In this document: positions 1 through 12,600 of the stretch, one piece after another
Layout of the letters: every line of letters begins with the position of its first letter
How positions within the stretch are numbered: the first letter of the stretch is position 1
NCBI RefSeq assembly: GCF_024323335.1
Contig: NC_066582.1
Coordinates: forward strand, 90,268,944-90,332,943
DNA length: 64,000 bases
DNA from: Lathyrus oleraceus
Lineage: Eukaryota; Streptophyta; Magnoliopsida; Fabales; Fabaceae
Direction: 5' to 3'
Translations under genes and position numbers: made by a program
The notes under the pieces: model-generated
The model's input: the letters and a program-made list of their open reading frames with translations, nothing else
What the model was told of the DNA's origin: nothing
Databases searched by the model: none

Positions 1-271
1 CTTTCTGAAGCAGGGTGAACTGATCCTCCTGATCATCATGGATGGGTTGTTGATCAGGGTTGACACGTGGGATTGGGATAGGCCCCGGTCCATTAGGTCC
101 ATTAGTCTCTCCAGCTGGAGGATCAATCACCATCTCCGGTTGAGTAGTAGGGGGATTCCTCTACATCAACAATCTAAGCTCCTGTTGTCCCTGAGCCACT
201 CCTTGGACCACATCCATGAACTGATTCATGCGAATCCTCATCTCAGCGAGCTCTGCTTGTAAGCCTTCCAT
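1..271 (-). pseudogene. gag: Element D gag, N-terminal 90 codons
   Basis: The ATG at 271-269 opens a frame starting MEGLQAELAEMRIRMNQFMD, clearly related to the gag start of element B (MDQIQKELADMRERMDQFM). This is the N-terminal helical region of a Tat gag. The frame upstream of the ATG is also similar between D and B (HRY followed by a basic stretch), so translation may begin further upstream after splicing. An in-frame TAG lies at 163-161, and the frame otherwise stays open to the window edge with a Pro-rich linker. The capsid domain would lie outside the window. Confidence 0.72.
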
Positions 272-668
272 TGCTCTGCGTTGATTCCTTCGGGTACCGT
301 ATCGGTGAATGCCTGAGTCAGTTATCCTGCTAGTAGAACACCAAACAAAATGAGAACACCGCAGCGGTACCTGTTATGCAAGACGTGCTAATGAATATGC
401 AAATAAAATTACATGTTTATCAATTCCCAAAGGGTATTCTACCCCTTGATTCCAGTCTCACATCAGATGAACAGTGTAAGAAGATCGAGTCGTGGATAAA
501 CTTCTGAGACCAAGATGCAATAAACAAAAACCGTCATACAAATGAGTTCAAAGAGAAGGGCTTTAGCCAACAGTACATCAAAAGAGGATCTCCACAACAA
601 GCCTGTGGATCATCACTACAAAGCAACAAAGAAACACAACAAGTGAAAAGAGGAACAAAAATCAGGAA
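272..668 (-). other. Element D ORF1-gag spacer with candidate 3' splice site
   Basis: AT-rich spacer between the ORF1 stop and gag, without a coding frame. In sense orientation it ends TTGCATAACAG (AG at 372-371) and a second T-rich stretch ends CTACTAGCAG near 320. About 150 bp of it is closely matched by 45790-45935 in element C. Conservation of a non-coding segment ending in pyrimidine-AG suggests an intron acceptor upstream of gag. No 5' donor is identified, so this is a candidate only. Confidence 0.4.
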
Positions 669-1508
669 TCAACCTCCTGTATACAACCCATAAAGACTGC
701 TCCTAACTTCAGCCAGTAGTGCCACCGTGTCAGGATGATCTGGAGATTCTGTCAAACGCCGGATAAGCAAATTCCTCTTGTGAATAATCCCAGGCAGTTC
801 TTTGATGTGCTCTATGTAATAATTCCCATCATCCTCCCCGAATACCTCTTCAAGTCTAGATTTCTTCAAACCCGCCAGCACATTGAGTTCTTCAATCTGT
901 TCTTGAGCCTTGTCGAGTTGATCTATGATGTAACCATTGGTTGTACAGGCACACAAGAGCTCATTGTTCTTTTCCTTCAACAGAGTCTTCAACTTCTCCA
1001 TCTGACCAGTCAATTGAGCCATCATCTCCTCTTCTTTTTCCTTATGAGAAGGTGAAAATGCATCCCATTGTTCTTGCCACACAACTAACATACCACGGGC
1101 ATCTGTCAATTGCTGCTTGACTCGCCTCAACTCAGAACTGGATGACCCCAAGGCTTTGTCTGTTTTCCTGAATAAGTTCACCTCTACAGCCAACTTCTTC
1201 TCCGCTTCCTCTTGCAATCTGACAACTTCCCTCTTCTGATATTCTGCCTCATGGTATAGATGCATAAAGTCTTGCAACTTCACACTCAACTCCGAGTTTT
1301 CAATTTGAAGTTACTCCATGGTATTCTTCATTTTTTCATACTCCTCTCGGCTCACCAAGGTTGACTACTAAGGAGTAGGTGGATACAAAGGTTCTTCAAT
1401 AGGAAACGACAGACTAAACTCTTCGACTCTTCCCCGAAGCCAATCTTCATACTTAGGATAAGTCCTACAATCCCCTTTTCCAAGCACAATCCTTCCTCTC
1501 TTGATTAC
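669..1508 (-). pseudogene. Element D ORF1, C-terminal part (coiled coil)
   Basis: From the solo-LTR junction at 1508 the frame continues ORF1, aligning with the region after the WRKIHRKGRKELG stretch of element A's ORF1. It has three in-frame stops (1370-1365, two adjacent TAG; 1313-1311, TAA) and then an open 206-codon stretch to 669. That stretch is strongly helical and charged (many E, K, Q, L; repeated EEAEKK and KEKEEE runs), as expected for a coiled coil. The function of Ogre ORF1 is not established. No frameshift is seen here, only stops. Confidence 0.7.
1504..1508. repeat. Target-site duplication ATTAC, left copy (solo LTR)
   Basis: ATTAC directly precedes the TGTAAGACCC start of the solo LTR and is repeated at 6216-6220 directly after its end. 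Confidence 0.9.
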
Positions 1509-4500
1509 TGTAAGACCCTAATTTTGTCCCTAAGATCCCTCATGGCATCATAACATTGCATTTGCAAAGCCTCAAGGATCATGAGCATCTTGGTTCCCTT
1601 TGCATTTGGGTGGGACTTCTTGTGAGTGGTTTGAGATCACCAAGCATGCTTGAATTGTATATCATTGCTTTTCTGATTTTATTTACTAACCAAAAGCACA
1701 AAAATATGTCACTAACATCTTTTGTTTGTAGCTTAAGCAATCACAAGGTCAAAGCTTCTAGGAGATCATCTGTGCAATAGCAATGCCAATAGGAGATGAT
1801 AACAAGCATGGTAATGGTTCCCAAACTCTCATCCATCAAATATGCCTCCCTAGCATCTCAATTCATCATTTTGATCAAAGCAAGTCAAAGGGTTTGAGGT
1901 TTGTTCCCTAGAGAAACCCTAATTCATTTTTGTACCATAATGCCTTGCTCTTGAAGCAACCTTAGCCCTAGATCAAATAAAATCAAGGGAAGTTCTTTAA
2001 TTCATCATTTCATGCATATTTGAACTTATTTTAGCGTCTTCAATCATCAATTCATCAAGATATGAGTCATGGACTTGAGAAGTTGATCAGTCAATTCATC
2101 TGACTATTTTGATATGCACTGAGACCTAACTTTTTATGTGTTGGTCAAATGGAGATGATCCCAAAAGAAAAAATGTTCTTAAGGGCAATATGAACAACTT
2201 TCATGTTCATCCAAAATTTATTTGAAGCTTGGAAGGTCATATCCCATTCCAATACATTATAGGTCATTTTGACTGAAACCCTAATTTTGGGTCAACTTCC
2301 CAAGGACATAACTCATTCATTTTTTATGATTTTGAGGTGGGATCAAATGCATTGGAAAGCTTACGATGGCTAGTTCAAATGTTATGTTGAACAAATTTTC
2401 AAAATCTCAAAGGAAATACATGTGATAATGCAAAACATTATAGGTCCTTTTGGGCCAAATGCATTAAAAGGCAAAAAAGTCCAACTTCAAGTGCCCATAA
2501 CTCTTTCATCAAAAATCCAAATAATGCAAAATGTAAGTCCATTTTGATTGTCTTGACAAGATCTACAACTTTGATGTTGGAGACTTTTTCATGTGAGACT
2601 TGCATCATTGAAACAGAAGGGCTTGAACATTGGCCAAATTTGGAAACCTTATATTGACATGTTTTGCACATCACACTTTAAACTCAAAATTCACTAATTT
2701 CCACACATCAAATGGATTTTTTCCCAACATAACAATTGTTCCTTACATCAATACCTTTCCAACCATTACCCACATGCTTATGTTTGGATTTTCTAATTGG
2801 CATTTTCGAAGAGCTGATTGTTTAGGTTCAATTATGGAATGCACATGAAATCTTGATACACAAGCAAATTCAAAGCAAATTACACGTCCATTTCATTCCA
2901 GACTGAGCTCAGCTTGCATTTAGCATTGTTTTTGGGCCTTGTGCATGATCATGCAAGCCCATGCAAGGATTGTCCATGTTATTGCACACGGATTGGTTGA
3001 TTTTCAGACCTATAATTCCTCAGCCTTGCTTCCTCTTCATCACTAGATCTCATTGCAAGCTTTGGTTGTGAAGGATCGTGCTCTCCATACCTGCATTTCA
3101 AAGGTGGATATCAGAACTTTTTCTCTTCGAAACTCTTTGATCCTTGCTTATTTCTTGAGTTCCTTGGTCTGGCTGAAGTCCTCTCAATAGAGGCATCTGA
3201 TTTGTGCTTTCAATTTTGCAAAAACATGAAGTTCATGATGAACACCATCATACTTCCATCTCTGATTTCTCCATTTATAGAAATCTAGAGTGTAAGTGAA
3301 TGGTATAGGAGTGATGTACATCACTTCCTCTTTCGATTGATGCCTGGATCGCGTGTTTTGGCGCACATTTGCTCTTCTGCAAATTTGAGCTCTCACCGGA
3401 GCTAGCCGTCTGGTCGAGGCACTCACCGTCTGGTCTCCAGATCCAATCGTGGCCGTCCATTCTTATTTCCAGATTTAATCTCCACCCTTGTTTCTTATGA
3501 CTTTTATTAATTGTTGGTGTTACGCGTGGACTGAAGCATACCGTGAGCGCGCGCTTCTAGAGCGTTTGATCAGCCACGTCAATTAATGAGGCTTGATCAG
3601 ACACTCCTCGTTTTTTCTAATTTCTTATTTTCTGATTTAATTTCTTTAATTCCCTTTTATTTCAAAAATTCATAACTCTCTCATTTTTAATCCAAAAATT
3701 ATGGGACCAATTACATTAGTCTCCAAATAAATTCTAGTTTCTAGTTCTGATTTTTAATATTTTTTATTTTATCATTTGATATTTTTTATGAATTTTCGCT
3801 TTTCTGGTTGTTTTTAATTCATTTTAAATAGTTTTTTATATTCAAAAAATACAAAAATATTTTCCTAACCTATTTGGATGATGATGGATCTATGAAAAAT
3901 TTCTCATCAATTTTAAATTGATTTGAGATTTATTTGAGATTTTAGTTCAATTAGGTTATTTTTATTCATTTTTAATTGATTAAAAATAGTTTCTGACTTT
4001 TAAAAATGCTGAAATTTTAATTTTTTGTCAAACTTAGTTTGACCTTGTTGAACTTGGGATAAATTACTTGGACCTTTCAAGGTTGATTTGAAGTGATTTG
4101 GAAGTTTGACCTTTCCATTATTTTTAATTCAAGTTTATTTTAATATTGAAAATGCAAAAAAATATTTTGCTTATTGTTTGATCTCCAATCTTCATCTCAT
4201 TTCTGATTTGTCTTTGTTTGACTTTGACTTTGACTTTCAATGTCATTTGGTCAATACATATGGATTGGTACATCTTATTTTCACTTTATGCATTTTGATC
4301 TTTCCATTTTCATTACCCACTCTTCATCTCCTTCTTCTTTCTTCTTCCTTCTTTTTGATCAATGAGTTGAAGGTTCATAAGTTAGCATTGATTAGGGAGA
4401 CTTAATCTTCCTTGATTCAAATCTAATTCATCTTGATCAATTGATCAAGTGAATGACTTTGCATTAACGATAGGTTGTTTTCTAAATCATGCAAAAAGCT

Positions 4501-6215
4501 TAAACCAATACAAGATCAATTCTCATTTTCTTTTTGGCATGGCAAGTTGTTGGAACTTGGTTCACTAATCAAGACTTCTAACTTGTGTTGTTTCCTACAT
4601 TATTATTGACCGGTCTCAGATAGTTGTTTCCTACATTATTACGATTGCTTAACATAGCGCTAAATTCGCCTTATGGCACACTAACTACTAACACTAACCA
4701 TTAACCATTAACATTTACTTTTTGCACTTTACTTTTATGGAATTTACTATTCTTGCACATATTATCCATTTGATTTTCTCTTTGCTCACTTGAGCCCATG
4801 TTTATGTTAATGCCATTTGCCTTTTGCTCACTTGAGCACATAATTGTGTATATACTATTGTGCTTGTGTTGTTGTTTTGATTGTTGTGGACCAAATGCAA
4901 AGAAATGGACTTAGTTTCTAGGACTTTCCCTATGCAAAGAATCGAGAAATGGACTTAGATTCTAGGACTTTCCTTATGGAAAAATTGGAGTAAAAGGATC
5001 TTGATGATGAGTATGGATTAGAGGGACTAAATCTCTAAACTCACTCTTGTCCATTCTTGATTTACTTCATGGAACTTTTGATGTGTGTGCTTTTGTGCTA
5101 GGGAATTCTACTTGAGCTTAATTGGAGGACCATTGCCATGTTCATCCAAAGTGAAAGACACAAGATACATTGAGGATCTCTTAAGAGACTTGTTTGATTG
5201 CTTATGCTTTGTGATTGCTTATTCCAAAGGATGGGAGCTACTTGGATCATCAATATGATCTCAAGAGAGGAACTCCATTGTGGTTTTGTTTCTTCATCCC
5301 TTTCCTTTTGCTTTACTTAGGACTTAGCCATTCTTCTTCTTCTCTCCACTCTAACCCAAGCCAAAACCTTTTGTGCAAACTTTTAACCTTTGTTTTTAAC
5401 ATTAGAAACCTAAGCCTTATGCTTTGGATTTTCAAACCTTCTTTTCATAACACTTATTTTGAATTGAATCCTTAAGTCAACTTTGACCATTTTTATATAT
5501 ACTTCTAATTGGTAAATATAACCCATTCAAATGTCTTTTTGTGGTTCCAATGGCCACTTTCTTAATCAAATCTTTCATAACCTTTAGCTATTAGGTTTGA
5601 GTTATCTTGGTGGTAGATGTAATACTCACCTATATCCTTAGTGACGGACAATGAGTCTTCCATGCTTATTATAGGGTTAACCCCTCACTGGCATGTTGAA
5701 GTTATCCTCACATGGTGGATTTGTGGTTTTAGGTTGAGTTTTTTCCCTTTGATAACAAAAGACCTTAAGGCTTTTGGACCAATCAATTCACCAACTCTTT
5801 TGAGATTTTTACCCCGAACTACGAGGTTTTGATCCTAATCTTTTTATAAGATGGTACGTAGGCAATGGGTTTATCCATCCAAACACAAAATGTAAATAAA
5901 CTTGTATATTCTCTTCTCATCTCTTCAATCATGTTTGCACAAACAAATTTTCACAAAACAACAACCTTACAACAAATATGAAAAGGGCTCCCTAGGAGTA
6001 CCTAGGATGTTTTGGGTGCCTAACACCTTCCCATTGCATAACCAACCCCCTTACCCAGATCTCTGTTTCTTTTACTAGTTTTTGTTAAAACTATTAAGTT
6101 TTTGTTCGCTTTCTAACCATTCATTTGGATAAATAGAAGTGCGGTGGCGACTTGACTTGTATGATTTACCTTGGATTTAGTCAATATCTCTAATGGTAAC
6201 GAATACCCCGCTACA
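1509..6215 (+). mobile_element. Solo LTR of the element-A family
   Basis: It begins TGTAAGACCCTAATTTTG and ends AATACCCCGCTACA, the same termini as the LTRs of element A read on the minus strand. The whole 4.7 kb is collinear with A's 4.9-kb LTR. It is flanked by a perfect 5-bp duplication (ATTAC), and no internal retrotransposon sequence is present. The simplest history is insertion into ORF1 of element D followed by recombination between the two LTRs. Frames of 60-110 codons inside it (for example 4106-4405 and 5215-5475) have no recognisable content and are treated as chance. Confidence 0.92.
6015..6045 (+). promoter_or_regulatory. Conserved LTR block (CCTAACACCTTCCC type), solo LTR
   Basis: TAACACCTTCCCATTGCATA lies about 170 bp before the LTR end. 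It matches the block found at the same place in the LTRs of B, C, D and E, which are otherwise dissimilar. Function unknown. Confidence 0.55.
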
Positions 6216-6220
6216 ATTAC
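6216..6220. repeat. Target-site duplication ATTAC, right copy (solo LTR)
   Basis: Second copy of ATTAC, after which the ORF1 sequence of element D resumes. Confidence 0.9.
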
Positions 6221-7231
6221 CTTGAGCCACACCTCAACTGCCTTATGGGATACAGTCGGATCAGATGAAGAATGGAAAAACAGAGATTCTTCCACATCTT
6301 TTTCCAAAGGCGGATTTTTTAAAGCATACCTAAATTGTCTGACTGCTAGAAAAGGATTGTAGTTGATTCCTCTTCTTCTTCCTACCAACGGCACATTCGG
6401 GAAGTTCCCGCAACTGTGAATAATATCCGCTCGAAGCAAGTTCCGGTCAGACCACCAAGAAATATCTTTAGCTCTTATCCCCCATCAATCTCTTCGACCA
6501 ACTTAACGGGTCCTTGAAATCAACGAACGCTCCTGACTTGGGTAGGTGAGAACTGAACCACTTATGAAACAAGGGTGCACAACAATTCACCAATCCTCCT
6601 TTTCTATTCTCATTCCTGTGATGCACTGAATGAAAGAAATCTCCCAGCAAGGTCGGCCCTGGATTTCCCAACACGGAGAGGCGTATTGCGTCTACGTCCA
6701 CAAATTTTGCAACATTAGGGAACAGGACAATCCCATATATACAAAGAGCCAACACAGCATTGAAACACCTCCAATCACCATCTTCAAGCTTCTTATTGGC
6801 TTCTCCCACTAAGAAACTCAGATGAAAACCATTGACTCCTCCTTTCTGACACATATTAGACTCCAAGACTGATTTCCCCAGATATGTGGCCAAAGCAACC
6901 ATGCTGAAATCGGGCAGAAACTCTTAACTGTAGAATAGCAACTGCGACTTGATATGAACTCTGAGAAAACTGGAATCTCCTCCAAAGTAGGGACCAAAAT
7001 ATAATCTGGGAACGTAAAACACCTCAATGGAGGGTCACAGAACTGTAGCAGTGTGAAGAGAGCATCGTGTTGATCTTTGGAGAGAACCGTAACGAAACTT
7101 AGAATCAACCCGTAATCCTTCCGGAATCTTTCTAGAGAATCATGATCCATTAACTTCATCAGCTGTTGAATGGGATCCAAATAAACCACAGGAAATTTGT
7201 AGGCGACATGTCTTTTTCTGCCAATATCCAT
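6216..7231 (-). pseudogene. Element D ORF1, N-terminal part
   Basis: Starts MDIGRKRHVAYKFPVVYLDP and aligns along its length with ORF1 of element A: the RCFTFPD-x-LVPTLEE stretch, the KGG segment, and the SNVPL/GGINYNP region (D: NVPLVGRRRGINYNP). It resembles a Trp/Phe-rich plant mobile-domain-like fold, which I cannot confirm without a profile search. The frame shifts twice (near 6970 and near 6480), with a stop between, and is then cut at 6215/6216 by the solo LTR. It resumes at 1508. Confidence 0.72.
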
Positions 7232-8132
7232 CTTAGGAGAACCAGAAAACCCTGACTAGAATCAAGAAGAAGATATAAACCCCTAGAAATAGATAAACAT
7301 GTGTTAAATGATATGAATGCAAAATGATGTGATGCAATGCAGTGACATGAGAATCAGGATTGTTGTATCTGCTTGAACAACTATCAGGTCGCTGTGTCTG
7401 AAGAGAAAACCACTGAGGAACATATAAGAGATCAAAATTCGGCTCCAACAAGAATACCAAAAAACTGGGTTGGTTGAAGGTTAAGGTTTCCTGAATTTAG
7501 CCCGCCCCTCACTGGTAGGTTCTAAGAACAGAAGTTCATTAGCGTCTAGCCCTTCAGTCGAGAATAATACGTTTACCACTGAAGGTTTGGTATTATTACG
7601 AGACAAAAGACCTCCACTGACTCCCCTCAACAGGACATCCTAAAAGCAAGTTCCCAGCCTTGGGTCCTCGGGTTGAGCAGCGAGAATGCGCCCATCAGAG
7701 GTAACATAATTGCGTCTCGGAGGAGTGCCTCGACTGAGTCCTCGAGAAATGGTCACCAGAGTCAAAGATTTCTAAAGGAACATCTTGTCGTTACGGAACA
7801 CCCGTAGGGCAGAATATATCCAAAAGAAACCTCATCTGGATGTGGGTCTCATGAATGACTTAATGTAGCAACATGCTACGCAAGCCTCATGACTATCCAC
7901 TCTAAAACCTGTGTGTACGCTCAAGCCTGGGTAGTGGGCTTATCTCTCATAGAACAACCCACCCCAACAAACAACCAACCCAACAAATCCAACAGATACA
8001 TCAATCATATGTACACAATGCAATAAGATAAAGCAGATAAAAGCTGAAAGTAAATAACTATACAAAAGAATAAACACCCAACAAACAAGAAACTCACAAA
8101 AGCTAGGAGGGACTCGCATAGGGAAACCGGGG
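7232..8132 (-). other. Element D 5' leader (PBS to ORF1)
   Basis: About 0.9 kb without a supported coding frame. It differs from the leader shared by A, B and C. A block near 7880-7950 (sense CTCAT then ACGCTCAAGCCTGGGT reversed) resembles element E at 61010-61070, so D and E share a leader type. Confidence 0.6.
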
Positions 8133-8150
8133 TCCCTAGCAGAGTCGCCA
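8133..8150 (-). other. Primer binding site of element D (tRNA-Arg type)
   Basis: Sense TGGCGACTCTGCTAGGGA, two bases from the LTR end. It is complementary to the 3' end of plant tRNA-Arg (ACG) with two mismatches; the A replaces the G found in A, B and C. Confidence 0.8.
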
Positions 8151-8199
8151 GCTGTCGCAACAATGCGGAAAAAAAACAACCGGGGAAAAAGAGAACAGA

Positions 8200-8212
8200 A
8201 GAGTCGCCACCG
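8200..8212 (-). promoter_or_regulatory. PBS-like motif inside LTR of D
   Basis: Sense CGGTGGCGACTCT, repeating the first ten bases of the true PBS, 50 bp upstream of it. The same motif sits at the matching place in A, B, C and E. Confidence 0.55.
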
Positions 8213-8309
8213 TTCGTTATTTATCCCAAAGGAGGGAAAGGAAACGATAAAAAAAACCTGAAGAGAGGAAAACACAAGGTCTCGCAACCAAATCTAGGGT
8301 TCGGGAGTC

Positions 8310-8339
8310 GGTTATGCGAAGGGAAGGTATTAGCACCCC
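8310..8339 (-). promoter_or_regulatory. Conserved LTR block, element D
   Basis: Sense GGGTGCTAATACCTTCCC followed by CGCATAACCGAC, nearly identical to the blocks in B and C. Confidence 0.6.
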
Positions 8340-8466
8340 TATGTATCTGTAGTACTCTACGGGATCCACTCTTGTTGTTCTAGGCTAAAGGGTGTAGGTA
8401 TATCTAAGGTACTATCTGATAAAAGAAGGTCAAAAGAAAATGACTCGCAAGGATGTCGCGTCCACT

Positions 8467-8826
8467 GCCTACGTATCTCACCTGATTATGAGAATCAGAG
8501 TCTTCGTAGCTTGGCTACTATGGGTTAAAGAGAAGTGTGCTCGGTAAAAAAATCGCGTCTTATGCCTACGTATCTCATCTGGAATGAGAATCAGAGCAAA
8601 ACGTAGTTCAGCTAACTACGAGAACAAGGGTCTCGATTGCAACTAGGGCAAGAGAAAGGGAAGGTCTCGATCGCAACGAGGGAGAGAGAAAAGAATCGCA
8701 ACAAGGGCGAAAGCAAGCAAGGATTAGTTGTTAGTCGTCAGTCAAAACTCGGGAAGACATCGCATCTCGTGCCTACGTATCTCATCTGAACATGAGAATC
8801 AGAGTTGTCATAGTTCGGCTAACTAG
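8467..8826 (-). repeat. Three copies of the LTR hairpin module, element D
   Basis: Copies at 8467-8520, 8563-8620 and 8771-8826. Each has a stem with the loop between CTCAT and ATGAG, next to the constant TACGTAGGCA (sense) and a second short stem (CGTAGTT/AACTACG in the best copy). B and C have two copies each. Sense direction is minus. Confidence 0.65.
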
Positions 8827-9223
8827 GGGTTAAGGAATTCCATTTGAACATGGAGTTACCAAAGAGGACACCAGTTATGTCAAAGGAAAGTGGGCAATGT
8901 GTTCACGTCCTAGCAGTAGGTGTCGTAGCTCGTTGAATCGAGTCTTAGGCAGTTACCTCTTTCCATTAGAACGACTGACATGCCACAAGATCGGAGACGC
9001 ACGGAAGGTCTAAAAGTGGGGAAGCTCTGCCCTAGAGTTGTCATGCAATGTGGACCTATGTGTTAGGATTTACAAAGGGGAACATCTACCTAATGTTAGC
9101 ATGCAGAGAATAAGGGAATTCTACCTATGTTATCATACAAAGGGTTCTACCTAATGGGTGCTACCTAAACGAAACAAGAGTCGACGGATGGAGCAAGGAG
9201 AGGAGCCACAGATAAGGGTACAT

Positions 9224-9290
9224 GGCGATGCCTGAAGCAATCGACTTACAGGTAGATGGTGATGCATGAAGCGATTGACTTACAAGAGGA
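9224..9290. repeat. 34-bp tandem duplication in D LTR
   Basis: Two imperfect copies with period 34 bp, starting at 9224 (GGCGATGCCTGAAGC) and 9258 (GGTGATGCATGAAGC). Confidence 0.7.
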
Positions 9291-9498
9291 TGGATGAATA
9301 CGTGCTGGTTCTGTTAAGTTTTGAAAATGATTACTCGACGTTGGATCGAGTTTTTGATCTTGTTTTGAAATGATTAACGGATGTTCGTTTTAATTCTTGT
9401 ATTAACAGATGAAATAAAGAATGAAAGAATAAATATTATACACTTTATGGGATAGGGGTACATTTGTTACAAATGGGGATGGTTCATGGAAATCAAGC

Positions 9499-9600
9499 AA
9501 TAAGAATATATGCCTCAACCATCATACAAGTAGGCAACAATTATCAAACAATAAGAATATATGCCTCAATCATCATACAAGTAGGCAACAATTATCAATT
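9499..9600. repeat. 51-bp tandem duplication in D LTR
   Basis: Two nearly identical copies of a 51-bp unit beginning AATAAGAATATATGCCTCAA at 9499 and 9550. Confidence 0.85.
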
Positions 9601-12600
9601 AAATCAGATAAGTAAACAATGTATAATCAAATCAAAGAATCAAAGGAAGAAATAAGGGAGCATTAAACAATTCATGGGAGGTATGAACATGTTAAACAAT
9701 CAAGCAATAGAAAGCATGGATGAAAGAAACAAGTATAAGAGATAATAGATGAATCGGACAGGTGAAAAGATGCACAAGAAAGGTCCACTGAAATAATTAA
9801 ATCAAGAAATACGGTCAAGATCAAATAAAATCAAGATAAAAGACCTCTAATACATGGCATATGAGATGAACAAGGGAGGATCAAAAGATCTCTTCAATTG
9901 CCATAAGCAATCCTAAGTCAAACATCGACCATAAAGAAGTCAACTGAAAATTCGAGCCAACTTAATAAATATCAAATAAATAGCAAATTATTCAAGAAAA
10001 TTATGAAAAATTAAACTAAGTAAGATGGGGTCAGGACATCATCATCCCCCAAAAAGATCTTAAAAATAATGAAAATTGGTGCATGAATTAATTGAAATAA
10101 AACAGAAGTCATACCAAAGGTCAACCAACAAAACTAGGTTAGGAATAAATCAAGAATAAATTGAAAATGTGAAATAAAAATCCAAGAAAAAGTCAGGTCG
10201 ACCATGGGTCAATGTTCAACCTTCACCCCAAAAATCAGAAGCTAAAAATAATTTTAAGTCATAAATATAAAATCAAGAATAAAATGTATGCTAAAATGGA
10301 CGACTTGGAATGAATAATTAACATAAAATATTAATATTAAATAAATGCGAAAATAAAAATTAAATAAAATTAAATAAGGCATCAAGAAATATGGAAAATA
10401 TTTTTGGATATTTTTATGAACAAATAAAATATTTTAAATTAATTAAAATCAAAAACAGAAATAAAAATGGGAATTAAAAAAGAAAATGAAAAGGGGGTGC
10501 ATTAGTATATAAAGTGAACTGGAAAATATGAAGCGCTGATGGGCCTTGAACGGAGGGTGTGAAGAGCAGCTAGTGAAGGCCCAAGGTCCAAGTCACCTCT
10601 TAAATCAGGCGTGACATACTTAAATAACATTTTAATTAAAAAAAACTATGTAAACTTCATGTCAATCGGTCATATTATTTTAAGTCACTACAAGACAAAA
10701 GACCACGAACGGACCAGATTAAAACAAAAACAAGGGATCCAAGGGCCCTCAAGATGACACGTTATCGTCTTCTTCAGTGGACCAGAAAACCCTAGCCATG
10801 CCATGCAAGAACACGCAGGAAAACAGTGGGTTTCTTCAAACTTCAACACCAAAATGCGACCACCATAGTGCATAAAAACACACGAAATAAAGCCCAGATC
10901 TCAAGTATAAAATGTGAAGATTAACATGGTATCTTTGTTTAAGTGAAATGGTGGCTTAATCATGGAGAAAAGTTGTCAACAAGGTATCAATATGGACACG
11001 GGCATGAGCAAAAAAGCCAACAACACAAATCAATAACATGAACATGGCCTCATACTAAGGACTTCAGAAGCATGCATAAGCATGATTAGCATGGTAATGG
11101 AACAAGCATGATATTGAGCACAAATGTATCAACAACATAGCTATGGAAATGGTGCAAGGAAGGTTACCTAGTGGAAGTTTGGTCCACTGCCTCTTGACTG
11201 TGGAGAGAATGGAAGAAGACGATGCTTCCTTTGTGCTTCAAGAACTTCAACTCAAGAGAAAATGAAAACTGACTTGTACTGAACCTTGCCTTGCTTTGCT
11301 CTAAAAATTCACTAGCTTCCTCTCATGTTTAGGGTTTATGGCTTTAAGTATGGTGGTTCAGATACCTTAATGGGCTCAAAATAATCTGATTGTCCATGAG
11401 CAAAATGATGTAAGTTGGTGACAATTTGGTGAGGTGTAGAAAGAGGGCACGTGAGAGTTATATGACAAGGTTACTTATTTTGGCAAAGTTTTAAGTGAAT
11501 GAGAATATGCTGCATGGCCAAATGAGGAAAGCAAAAAATGACTTGGTTTGTGCAACATACAGCATGGCTAGTTTGGCAAGCAAGGAAACATTTCAAAGTG
11601 ATGACTTTGTGGCTTCATAACTTGATGAACAAACCACCAATTGATGAGATAATGCAAACAATAGCAAGATATCATGGAGTTTGGCATGTTTCATGTTGAG
11701 CATAAGTGGAAATAATGAGTGGAAGAAGGTGAAAAATGGCCTCAAAATCATGTCACACCAATTGCAAGATGGTTGGGCAAGCTAGGCATAAAATTTGCCT
11801 AGAAATTTCAAGTCATGGTGCCCACTTTAAGTGAATGTATCTCTCAAACCATGGATCCAAATGAGATGATTCCAAAGGAAGGTGAAAGAGGACATGGCAA
11901 GGTATAATTATTATGAAGAAAGCATTTTCAATTGGTGCCTTGAAGTGCAAGAAAACTGGCCAAGAAGTTTTGACAAACTTTGAAGATTTTTGGACTTAGA
12001 AATTTTTCTAAGTGTCCTAAAAATATGCCCTACTTTGACCAAGCATAACTTTCTAAATTTTGATCCAAATGGAGAAAACTTTATATTTCTAGAAATCTTG
12101 GAACAAGAGGAATAACTTTCATGTTGGAGAAGTATTTAAATGGAGCTTTCATCTTGATGGAAAATGGGCTTAAAGTGAGTGCAAAAATCATAAAAACTTG
12201 CCCTAAATGGAAAGTCAACCATTTCCAAATTAAGTAACTTTTCCAATTCCTGATTAAATGATGAATCCATGATCCAACCTTGATCAAATTTCACATGTAG
12301 GCTCCTCTAGGCATGAATTTTGAGAACCCACTCTCAAAAAGTCAGGAATTGACTTTTTTGGCCCCACAATTGACTTTTCCTAAACTGTCTGATTCCCGAT
12401 TCCAGTGATCAATTGAAGCATTTCTGGCTCAAATAAAAAGCTGATTTTTTGTATGTAGACCCTTGTTGACATATGGAGGGACATGGAAAAGAGTTTCACC
12501 CAAAGAATCAGAAATAAACTGATTTTATACCAAACCCTAATTTTAGGGCAAAATTGATCGGGAACTGATTGCACTGCTTGCCAATGGATCTTTTTGAGAT

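Noticed and set aside
735..1055. Plus-strand 106-codon frame
   Set aside because: Antisense shadow of the ORF1 coiled coil of D.
4106..5475. Frames of 86-99 codons in the solo LTR
   Set aside because: Hydrophobic T-rich translations in LTR sequence; not open in the other A-family LTR copies at the same place.
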